Shown piece by piece: positions 1-9,800 of a stretch of 64,000 nt of DNA. The translations under genes and the position numbers were made by a program. Position 1 is the first letter of the stretch; every line of letters starts with the position of its first letter. The notes beneath the pieces are model-generated. The model did no database searches and was not told the DNA's origin. It saw only the letters and a list, made by a program, of their open reading frames with translations. This stretch comes from Candidatus Thorarchaeota archaeon (GTDB taxonomy: Archaea; Asgardarchaeota; Thorarchaeia; Thorarchaeales; Thorarchaeaceae), in assembly GCA_011364905.1 (NCBI GenBank), contig RDNZ01000002.1, positions 101,994-165,993 of the forward strand, read 5' to 3'.

Positions 1-681
1 CACCATGGTGTGGAATTCGAGGTCGTCGACCTGCCAGGAGTCTACAGTCTGAGCGCAGTTTCTGAAGATGAAAAAATTGCACGTGCATATATTGTTGATC
101 ATCGTCCAGACGTGGTCGTGGATATAGTAAACGCCTCGCAATTGGAAAGAAATCTCTACCTCACTCTTCTTCTCATTGAACTACAAGTCAACTTGGTCAT
201 AGCACTCAATATGTACGATCTTGTCAAAGCGCGTGGAGACCAGATTGATATTGAGGGCCTTTCGAAACGTTTGGGTGCACAGATAGTCGCAACAACCGCT
301 ACTCGTAAGGAAGGAATTGAAGACCTAAAAGACGCAATCCTTGCCGCGATACCTCAGCACTACTGGGACCATGCGGAAGACCGCAGAATTGTTCCTATGC
401 ACACTGCAGGAGGCGTTGATGGTGGAGACCATCTTCACTATCACCCAAGATTTCATCATCATGGCGAGTTTGAGAGGTTAAATCCACCAGCAATAAAGTA
501 CAGTCCAAGAATAGAGTTGAAGCTCAAGCAACTAGTTTCGATACTCCAAACGGATAAAGATCTTCTTGACAGATATCCTCCAAGATGGCTAGCCCTCAAA
601 GTCTTGGAACGGGATCCAGAGATACTTCGCTTATTTGACAATTCAGAATTGAGAGCGCGGCTCTTGGAGGTGACATTATGA
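1..681 (+). CDS. feoB: FeoB-type GTPase domain protein (5' truncated by window edge), separate from its membrane domain, with a His-rich C-terminal segment
   Basis: Frame is open from base 1 (HHG then VEFEVVDLPGVYSLSAVSEDEKIARAYI); G3 motif DLPG, NMYD (G4-like), and DHLHYHPRFHHHGE. Stops at TGA 679-681, overlapping the next ATG. Confidence 0.85.
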   Translation, partial: HHGVEFEVVDLPGVYSLSAVSEDEKIARAYIVDHRPDVVVDIVNASQLERNLYLTLLLIELQVNLVIALNMYDLVKARGDQIDIEGLSKRLGAQIVATTATRKEGIEDLKDAILAAIPQHYWDHAEDRRIVPMHTAGGVDGGDHLHYHPRFHHHGEFERLNPPAIKYSPRIELKLKQLVSILQTDKDLLDRYPPRWLALKVLERDPEILRLFDNSELRARLLEVTL

Positions 682-2003
682 AGCCACCCAATGAGCTGGA
701 CACAGAACTGGATGTTGCTGAAGAGGAAGAAGAGTCCATAGACCCTCAGATCATCCTGGCCGATGAGAGATACGAAGTGATTGGTCAGATTCTTTGCGAA
801 ACATACCAGCCAGGCAAAGGGAAATGGATTCTTAGCGATATGCTTGACCGAGTCCTACTTCACCGCTACCTCGGATTACCAATATTCTTAGTCATCATGT
901 GGGCTATGTTCCATTTCACATTTGAGCTATCGCTAGTTTTCATGCAGATGATCACTCAGTTCTTTGTATGGGTCGGAACCTTAACCTCCCAGATTCCAAA
1001 CCCCCTAGTTGCTTCCCTGTTGACCAACGGGATACTTGGAGGGGTGGGATTCATCCTCACTTTCGTTCCACCAATATTCTTTCTATACCTAGCAATATCG
1101 GTCCTCGAGGATACAGGATATCTCTCCAGAGCAGCGTTTGTCATGGACCGATTTATGATGAAAATGGGGCTTCATGGTAGGTCCTTCATTCCATTACTCC
1201 TGGGTTTTGGCTGCAGTGTGGCTGCAGTAATGGCCAGTAGGACCGTTGATGGAAAGTCAAATAGACTTGCAACGATTCTAGTTAGTCCTCTTATGTCATG
1301 TGCTGGGAGACTCCCAATCTACATTCTAATCGCCGGTGTCTTCTTTCCAGCCTATGCCGGGACTGTGGTTTTTCTCATGTACATGCTGGGGATTGTTATG
1401 GCAATCATTGTTGCCATTATCTTCAAGAAGACAATCCTGAGAGAGGAATCTTCTTCGATGCTCATGGAGCTCTCCCAGTATCAGATACCTACTGCCCATG
1501 GCTCATTTAGACACATGTGGGACAGAGGAGTCTTGTTCATACGCACAGCAGGAACCTACCTCTTAGCTGGCAGTGTAGTAATGTGGGGACTATCTGCATT
1601 TGGGCCAACTGGATTCGGAGTACCAGTTGACGATTCATTTGCAGCAATGCTCGGACGCGTCGTTGCACCAGTGTTTCTGCCACTTGGATTTAGCTGGCAA
1701 ATTGTGATGGGATTGATTTTCGGATTCTTGGCGAAAGAGGCAGTAATTCAAACGTTGGCTATTGTGTATTCAGTTGGAGGGATATCCCTTCAAACCGCGC
1801 TCATTTCAAGTGTTAGTCCATTGACTGCTGTCGCTTTGATGGTCTTTGTCTTGCTATACATCCCTTGTCTTGCAACAGTAGGCGCAATTAGGAAAGAAAC
1901 AGGCTCATGGAGATGGACTAGCTTTTCAGTAGTCTATCAACTTATTCTTGGATACACCATTGCTCTCCTGGTTGTCATTATAGGAGGTCTGTTCTTTGTT
2001 TAG
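678..2003 (+). CDS. feoB: FeoB membrane (transport/Gate) domain protein
   Basis: Multi-TM protein with FeoB-like segments (GFGCSVAAVMASRT, LLGFGCSV, FLAKEAVIQTLAIVY, YIPCLATVGAIRKETGSWRW). ATGA overlap with the upstream G-domain ORF. Confidence 0.85.
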   Translation: MKPPNELDTELDVAEEEEESIDPQIILADERYEVIGQILCETYQPGKGKWILSDMLDRVLLHRYLGLPIFLVIMWAMFHFTFELSLVFMQMITQFFVWVGTLTSQIPNPLVASLLTNGILGGVGFILTFVPPIFFLYLAISVLEDTGYLSRAAFVMDRFMMKMGLHGRSFIPLLLGFGCSVAAVMASRTVDGKSNRLATILVSPLMSCAGRLPIYILIAGVFFPAYAGTVVFLMYMLGIVMAIIVAIIFKKTILREESSSMLMELSQYQIPTAHGSFRHMWDRGVLFIRTAGTYLLAGSVVMWGLSAFGPTGFGVPVDDSFAAMLGRVVAPVFLPLGFSWQIVMGLIFGFLAKEAVIQTLAIVYSVGGISLQTALISSVSPLTAVALMVFVLLYIPCLATVGAIRKETGSWRWTSFSVVYQLILGYTIALLVVIIGGLFFV

Positions 2004-2472
2004 ACCAGAATTAGCCGTTCCCAAAGAGAGCAGGCTGCCAGCCATCCTAACCTTACTAATTGGGCTTGCTTATCTTATCGTTGGAGGCTTCGAAGTTCTC
2101 TCGAGCCTGCATTTGATACCTCCAATTGTAGGATTCACGGACCTCCTGGGAGGTATTCTACTCATGATAATTTCAAGTGTCTTCTTAACAGGAGTAAAAC
2201 CGCTACTGAAGAACGATCAAGAGGGGTATGCCTTCGTCGCTGTCGGATATATATTGGCTGCACTCTTGTTTGGACTACAAATACTGGTGATCTTGACGAA
2301 TGCTCTCGGATGGTTCCTCCATTTCGAGAACTGGGTCTCTTGGAATATATGGACTGACTTTACGCCTTCGCTCTGGATGTTTATCATCTTGATGACAGGA
2401 ACAGGGTCCGTATGGGCTATTGGAAACATGAGAGACAAGATCATGGGTGTGAAAAAGGAGGACTCTCAATGA
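1996..2472 (+). CDS. Small multi-TM membrane protein in feo operon
   Basis: Hydrophobic 158 aa ORF, overlaps feoB end and the next ATG (ATGA at 2469-2472). Confidence 0.7.
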   Translation: MFRPELAVPKESRLPAILTLLIGLAYLIVGGFEVLSSLHLIPPIVGFTDLLGGILLMIISSVFLTGVKPLLKNDQEGYAFVAVGYILAALLFGLQILVILTNALGWFLHFENWVSWNIWTDFTPSLWMFIILMTGTGSVWAIGNMRDKIMGVKKEDSQ

Positions 2473-2756
2473 TGATCAGGAAAATCCTGAAGATAATAAT
2501 ATCTAGAGGAATGCTTGACAAAAATCAAATTGCGCGCGAAGTGGGGATTCAAGTTGAAACTCTGGATGATATCATTCGACTGCTTGTGGAAAGAGGCTAT
2601 CTCCGGAGGGAAATAAATGGATGTGAAATGGCATCTTCCTGTTCTGGATGCCACAATGCTTCAGGTTGCAACATGGTGACTCAGACAGGGCAAGTACTCT
2701 ATGTAACAGAGAAAGGCAAAACATACGCTTCGAAAAATGGAGGTGAAGATGAGTGA
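2469..2756 (+). CDS. FeoC-like winged-helix protein with four-Cys (Fe-S-like) motif
   Basis: MMIRKILKIIISRGMLDKNQIAREVGIQVETLDDIIRLLVERGYLRRE followed by CEMASSCSGCHNASGC. ATG at 2469 is in frame with the 2412 ORF and makes an ATGA overlap. Confidence 0.75.
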   Translation: MMIRKILKIIISRGMLDKNQIAREVGIQVETLDDIIRLLVERGYLRREINGCEMASSCSGCHNASGCNMVTQTGQVLYVTEKGKTYASKNGGEDE

Positions 2757-3151
2757 ACTCACCAGAAACTGATGAAATTGAACTCACAAAAGCTCTTGAA
2801 ATGTATGTCAAGGTGGCCTATGAGCTGGAAGAAGAGTTTGGAACTGCAACGGTTTCAGACATGGCTGAACGTCTTGGGGTCAAAGCTCCAAGTGTTACAG
2901 CAGCTCTTCAGAAATTGGACACAATTGGCATGGTCAAATATCGACGCTATCAAAACGTTAAGCTCACGAAGCTGGGAAAAACTGTTGCGAAAAAACTTCT
3001 CAACCGAAATAAAACACTGATGGACTTTCTTCTCATGATAGGGGTGGACAAAGAGATAGCAACAACTGATGCGTGTGAGATTGAGCATGTGGTGAATCCG
3101 CAAACAGTAGAGAAGCTTACTGAGTATTTAGAAAAACTTTCAAAGAATTGA
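2753..3151 (+). CDS. DtxR/MntR-family metal-dependent transcriptional regulator
   Basis: GTG start overlapping previous stop (GTGA); wHTH ATVSDMAERLGVKAPSVTAALQKLDTIGMVKYRRYQNVKLTKLGK and EIEHVVNPQTVEKL dimerisation-like segment. Confidence 0.85.
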   Translation: MNSPETDEIELTKALEMYVKVAYELEEEFGTATVSDMAERLGVKAPSVTAALQKLDTIGMVKYRRYQNVKLTKLGKTVAKKLLNRNKTLMDFLLMIGVDKEIATTDACEIEHVVNPQTVEKLTEYLEKLSKN

Positions 3152-3253
3152 AGATTCGATGTAGTCAAATGTTAAATGGGAATAGATTGTATATCTGAAA
3201 TATAGTACGCTATTGATATCCAAGGTCCCTAGGAATCGTGGGAGGCGACGCCT

Positions 3254-3823
3254 GTGAGTTCGCGACAAGAAGTGTATAGAATTCTTATAGCTGGTGATGA
3301 GGAGCTTGGATTCAGTTTCTGTGCAAAATCACTGGATAGAGATCTCATTGACCCAAGAACTGTAGCAAGAGAGTCATTAGAATCAGAATGGCCGAAGGAT
3401 GAATGGACCAAACACATTACTGTTTCTCATTATGGGCTGATTGCTACTCTTGAACTTGACCTAGAGCTGCATGGACCCTGGGTTTGGGAACTATATGAAA
3501 CATTGGAACCTCGAGATTATTTCAGAAGATTTGCAGGACTGGTGCTGTGTGCAAATCCTATGCGCGAAACTTTACCTTCAGAGCTATCGAATCTAATGGA
3601 AATGATTAATCTTCATGTCGGACAGCCCTTGCCCACAGCTATGGTGGTTGACCGTTCTAAGAAGCTTCTGAAGGGACAAACAGAAGCTCTTCGCAATATT
3701 GCCGAAACCCTCAATGTACCAATTTTTTTCATACATCTAAAGACGGGAGAAAACATTGACAAGGCGCTCAAGAATGTGGCGACTCGCATTTTTGTAAAGG
3801 AACACTTCGTTCAGAGTGAGTGA
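3254..3823 (+). CDS. Ras/Rab-like small GTPase fold protein with degenerate nucleotide-binding motifs
   Basis: Fold-wide similarity to small GTPases (YRILIAGDEELGFSF; WELYETLEPRDYFRRFAGLVLCANP; FIHLKTGENIDKALKNVATRI) but no GKS/T P-loop, no DTAGQ and no NKxD. Confidence 0.65.
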   Translation: MSSRQEVYRILIAGDEELGFSFCAKSLDRDLIDPRTVARESLESEWPKDEWTKHITVSHYGLIATLELDLELHGPWVWELYETLEPRDYFRRFAGLVLCANPMRETLPSELSNLMEMINLHVGQPLPTAMVVDRSKKLLKGQTEALRNIAETLNVPIFFIHLKTGENIDKALKNVATRIFVKEHFVQSE

Positions 3824-3842
3824 GAAGAACTCTTCTATGAAA

Positions 3843-6800
3843 CTAACCACCCCATTCTGTTGGTAATCCATCAATGGTTCCGCGAATTCGTCTACGCAGA
3901 GCAAAGCCGATTAAACCCAGGATTGGGACACCAGCCACGACCGGAGTTGTTCCAGCATCAAGAGGTATTTTGAGGGGAACTTGTGTTGACATGAACTGAA
4001 GCTCACTCTCAGCCATCATCGTTATTGGAAGACCGAGAATCCTTACTCTGATGGTGTATTGTCCTTCCATCTCCAATACGGTGTGTAACATCAAATCAAC
4101 ATTGGCACCAATACTACTTGTCTTGTTCAGCAGTAAACTACCCTGCGGGTCATACAAGGCAATAGTCAAAGTCCCAGTCCAATCGGTATTCACACCTTGG
4201 ATTGTACTAAACAACTTCAGTGTACAGTTAGAATTCACATATGGCTCTGTTTGCAGATCAAGAGCGAAGCTTACCAAAGGTCTTACTTTCAGGTGTAAGT
4301 CTACTGCACATGGGGCTAATGATTCAGTCCCCGCATAGTAGATTCTGACTACATACTCTCCTGCGAGTAATCCATCCAGTGTAGTGGATGCTATGCCCCT
4401 ACTGTTTGTGACTACTATGCGTTCTAATACCACATCTTGTTTCAGAATGACAATTATCGAAACATCGGTCCCGCCAAGAGTCGACAAACTACTGGTAAGT
4501 GCCGCCTCAATCTGTACTGGGACTCCATAGTCCACAGGTTCTAAGGCATCTGTTGTAAACGTTGTCGGCCGTCGAGTGAGAATGGCCAACTCCCAAACTG
4601 TAGGCAAACGCCATTCATCCCCAATGTATCTCACAACAAGGGTGTAGTTTCCCGTCCATGATGGTGTCCATGAGATTGTGGCAAGCCCATCAACCAATCC
4701 CACCGGTGTCATGTCGCCTAGGATTCCATAAATCTCGGTCCCATCAGGACGGTACAGACTAACCCAAAGAGTCATATCAGCCATGGTGTCATTCAGAGAG
4801 TCCGCAAGCCGGAATGTGACACTATGTTTCTGATTGATGATGCCAGATAGAATAGCTGTGACAGACTCAATCTTGCTTTGCGTGGTGACTTTGAGTGGGA
4901 TTATCAAGACTGATCCTGTTCGGGAAGTCGATTCTATGATTGTTATGTTCAGTGTATAGTCTCCAACCTCAAGACCATAGAGACTGAGGTTCATTTCATC
5001 TTCAACAAACCATGATACTATGTCTACAAGACCACTGGAATTCGTCAGTGTGATTTCCACATTCAACTTTGCAGTGTCGAGTGTTGTCCCAAGCTCATCT
5101 ATTACACAGACTGTAAGATTATCCTCGCTCGCTCTATCTATCGACGCCGGTCCGTCAAGCACAATGGTGCTAGTTCCTTTCACTGATATTTCCAATGCAG
5201 CATTAGATGAGTGATAGTGGTCAGATCCAGCAAAGGAAAAGATGACAGTGTAATTTCCTCCCCGCAAGAGTAGTATTACAACTACCTCTGGCTCTACACC
5301 CGGTTGAATGAAACTGCCACTCACCACTAGTCCCTGTAGGTTGTGGTGTGCTTCCCATTGGATTGTCCTTCCTTCAAGTGGAGTACCTCCTGAGTCTACA
5401 AGCAACACTGTAACATTCAGCGGCACTAGACCAGCGATTATGTCCGCATCATTCTGAAGTTCAAGGATGACCGATGTTCCGTAGGTGGAGTGCGCCACCA
5501 TAGAGTCACTGTCTGGAAGATAGGTCGCAAGCCCAAAGAAGTCAGCTCGGACTGTCCAGTAACCTTGTTCATCTATCACGATATTCCATGATATGTATCC
5601 AGACTCATTGGTCACCTGACTGACTGATCCAAGGTTGCGAGCTCCATCCACAGACAAATTAACACTCATCCCTACCAACGGATTGCCATAGACATTGTCC
5701 AGTCGAGCTGCAACAGTCAGTGTGTCGCCCACCTCAATGTTTGCATTCTCGATGCTCAGTATGAGAGTTGTTGGGCAGTAGACTGTATGGGTGTCAGGTC
5801 CAGTCTCAGTGAAACCATGTACAGATGTTGCTCCTGTGGAAGACACGCCTACCCGGTACGCGCCCCACTGGGTAGGAGTGAACTCTACATGTGCATAGCC
5901 ATCAATTGTATCGCGGTTCAACGAGAAGAGTAGATTGAGGTAGATATCATAGACATAGATTCTCACGCGCAGTCCATCAATAGCAAGACCTAGATCATCT
6001 GTGACCGACACTGTGACGCTAGTCTGCTGCCCGACACATGGCGGCTCGGGAGATAGATCAGTCACCACATGAGCATAAGTCATGACTGTGAGGTCAATTT
6101 GTCTGTCCCCACCTAGCATGAACTGGTCCTCTGCAGGGGCTGCAGTGACTATAAGCAGCCCATGCGCATCATCAGCAAGATAAACTACACTGGCTATCCC
6201 TGATCCATCAGTGAGAATGTGTTCTGTCCAAATAGGTACGAGATCCATGCCTAGCACTTGGAAAACAATGTCTACTCCGGATACCACCGAAGTGGATGAG
6301 AGGGTGTAAGTCAGAGTGACAGAACCAAACAGGTCTATCTGAGAAGTATTCAGTCCCAGTATCCCATTCACGACTTCCATGACTGACATAGAGGATTCAG
6401 TGGAGTTACCCTGATAGTAGGTGTCCGCAACATGCGTCAGTGAAATCATTGCAAGTCCACGATTTACTGGGCTCCAATAAATAGCAACGAGACCGTTCAC
6501 AGAACTGACTTGTGTCTGGAGAATAGTGTTTCCATCCATTTCGATGAGAAATGAAAGCAGCTTCCCTCCAATGTAATGCCCAAAATTGTCTTGGATCCCG
6601 ACTAGGAATTCTGCAGAATCTCCGACATTGACGGTAGGACCATGGGTGAGTATCATTGTGGGAGTGACGACGACTCGCTGTATCACTGAGTCACTGACAG
6701 ATGCGTTCAAACCAAAGCCCGTATAGAGTGCTCTCACCCAGAAATCTCCAATGAGGACGAACTGGTGAGATGTCGAACATGTGCCATCTAGACCAGTATA

Positions 6801-9800
6801 GACTATAGTGGAACTTATCTCAGTCCCATTGTACCATGAAACATCTATCTCCACTGGCGTTCCTCTTAGTGGTGCGCCTGTCCAGTCCAACACAAGCGCA
6901 TTAATGCCCAGTGTTGTTCCCTGACTCACTGGTTGTCCAGGGAGGCTGAGAAGTAGAGTGGTTCTACCTAGAGCCAACGTCTGTGACTGATTGTTGATTC
7001 CAAGTAGCCATCCCTGTGCGGGGACAGACACTATTACTATGAGGTTTCCTGGCGAGTCGATGCTCAGCACAAAGTCAACCAAACCTTCCCCTGTTGTAGT
7101 ATTCATCGAATCAAGAATTGTGATTCCATCCAGTGTAACAAGAGTGTTTATAGAAGCACCTGAGATAGCCTGGGAGTTGGAATCCTCAATTGAGACCGTT
7201 AGTGTTGTTGAGCCTGGGGCAATTGGATCTTGTCCCATCTGGATTAGGACAGTTGGTTTCTCGTATACATCCACAGTCCCATTGGAGTCACTCGCCACGA
7301 GGACTCCATTCCTCTCGAAATGAAGATTGAAGGTGTACTGACCTCTGCTGATTGGAGTCCAGCTGAAGTAACTAAGACCATCAACAGACATCATCGTATC
7401 TGTGTGAATGATGCTCATCCCCTCATCCCAGATGGTAAGGATGACCGCCTGTCCTGCGATGGCTGATCCATTGGACTTCAAAAGAAGTGAAAAGGGAATC
7501 AAGCTCTCATTCCCGACTCCTCCAACCAGTGTAGAAGTTGATGAGATTTGAGTATCAACTGGTTGTGCGATGGATACCGTCTGCCAGACTACGAGATTGT
7601 CGAAACCACTCTTGTGCATAGTGACGATGAGGTTGTAGGGGCCAGCACCCAAATCATCGGTTGGTAGTGAGAAGTCATAAGGGCTTTCAGCAGTGGAGGC
7701 CAAGTCATTGAACCAAGAGCCATTAGACAAACGGATGTTAATATCAGTGGCTCCTACTAATCCTCCTCCAGACAAAGTCCATGACACAGTTCCAGAGATG
7801 AGGTCGCCCCTGACAACATTCGGAGTTTGCAGTATGAGATCACCTTCTATAGAACCGTGCACATCAATCGAACCCCCATCAAAAGCCCGTATGGCACCCA
7901 GATCCCAGACCATAACGGAAACATCCTGAATCCCTATTGCATTCACATCTGACAGAATAACAATGGACAACATATCTGAATTTGCAATGTCTTCGAACAG
8001 GATCCATGAGTCAAAGGCTCGAACATAAACAGAGTGTGTTGTTCGTTCCGAGTTGATTGAAACAGCGATATCTAGTGAGTCCCCGAGCTGCGCAGTGGAG
8101 GGTATCGAGATGGTGAGAGAGCAACCTTCTACCGGGACCATTTGAGGCCGAAGACCAAGAACGGACACCATGTCCAGTACTCCTGCTGTGTAGACGGGTT
8201 GCCAAATGGTTGACGAGTTGAACCAACCTTCTGTAAAATGAGTTCCAAGTGCTCCAAGGACCGAGCTCCGATTAACTGCATGCAAGCCTACAGGAAATGT
8301 GGTATTCAAGAGAGCAAGTGTCTTGATATCCCAGCTAAGGGCCCAAAGATCAGTATACTGCAAACGTGAGTTGATTGCGTTGGCAATCTCATTTGCCATA
8401 ACAGGCGTAACGAGATCAAGTCTCAAAGCTGCACGGGTGCACAAGAAATCTATGGCGGATTGTACTCCTGCAAAAGGTGCAAGGTCCCAACCTGCCGCGT
8501 TCCATCTTCCTGAGGAGTAGAGAGAGAGTACCGAAGACTCCAACGCAGACCGATACCACATCGTATCAAGCTCATCTAACTGGTATAATGCTTCCACCGC
8601 TGCCACTGTGTATTGCATGTGTTGTGTGCCCATGACAGAGGGACGATACTGACCTCCAGTGTCCTGTCTGAGTGAAAGATATAGGGTGATATATGAAACC
8701 TGACTCGGGGAGAGAACTATCTCATTATCGCCTGCAAGACAGGATCCAAAGTACTGTGCCCACACACCAGTGAGATAATACTGTTGATTATCATACTCGG
8801 GAGCACCCAGAACTGTGAGGTTTGATTGACCGGGATATTGAGTCAATGCGGTTCCTGTGAATCTACTAAGATAGTCGTCCAGTAAATAGTAATCCGGTTT
8901 ACCAGAATGAGCCAAACGATTTACCTCGGCTAACCAATAGGACCACATGAGTGAAGGTATTTCTTCCATAGCCTCAAAACCAGCATGACTCTGGATTCCG
9001 TTAATGTAAGCGAGGACTCCACTTGCCAATGGACTTGTTGTTTCTCCTAGCTCTTTCAGACTCGTAGCTACTTCGGTTGCAGCCCAGGTTTTACCGACAA
9101 TGTCTTGTGAGGATTCACCCATGCCGAAACCTCCAGAGGGTAGTTGATTTGCAGTGAGCCAGTTCAGCCCTCCAGTTTTGTTTGATGCTGTTAGAGTCCC
9201 TAGGATTGACATGGTCGTAAGGGCAGAGGAAGTCCCTCTAGTGACATACATGTCAGCACTGACTGTATCTCTAAAAGAACCATCGCCGTTAGATGTGTCC
9301 TGAATCCACTCGGTTAGCTTAAGTGGATCAGTGTGGGCTTTCCCCAACATCCAGAGAGATTGAACATATTGAGAAGAATAGATGTTTCGTGCCTCTCCAG
9401 TTGTAGGATTTTTGGCTACTCCCCCCCAGTTATCAGGCGTTCCTGTACTTCCATCCACGACGCAAGACCTGAGCCAAGACTCCAGGGAGACCCTATTGAT
9501 TTGATTGAGGCCTCCGCTCTCATAAAGGGATTCGGTCACGTGATAGGTCACTGTCATATGATTTGAAAATCCACCTTCAGAATCTTGCTGTGAACTTAGC
9601 CAAGCAGAGAGCTTGGTAACACTGAACTGTGATTCCAGACTCATCACTGAGGTGAGCCAGAGACCCATTGCAGTGGAGTCCTCAGAAATTACTCCGTCGT
9701 AGATTGACTCGGTAAAACCGGCCTCTGATCCTGAATCCACATAGAGGTTCTGGAGAACAGACTGAACGAGTAATTGATTGTCATACTGCCAACCGCTAAA

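Noticed and set aside
1-2003. FeoB as a broken pseudogene with frameshift
   Set aside because: Clean ATGA overlap, complete domain boundaries and further coupled genes fit a natural split better than a frameshift.
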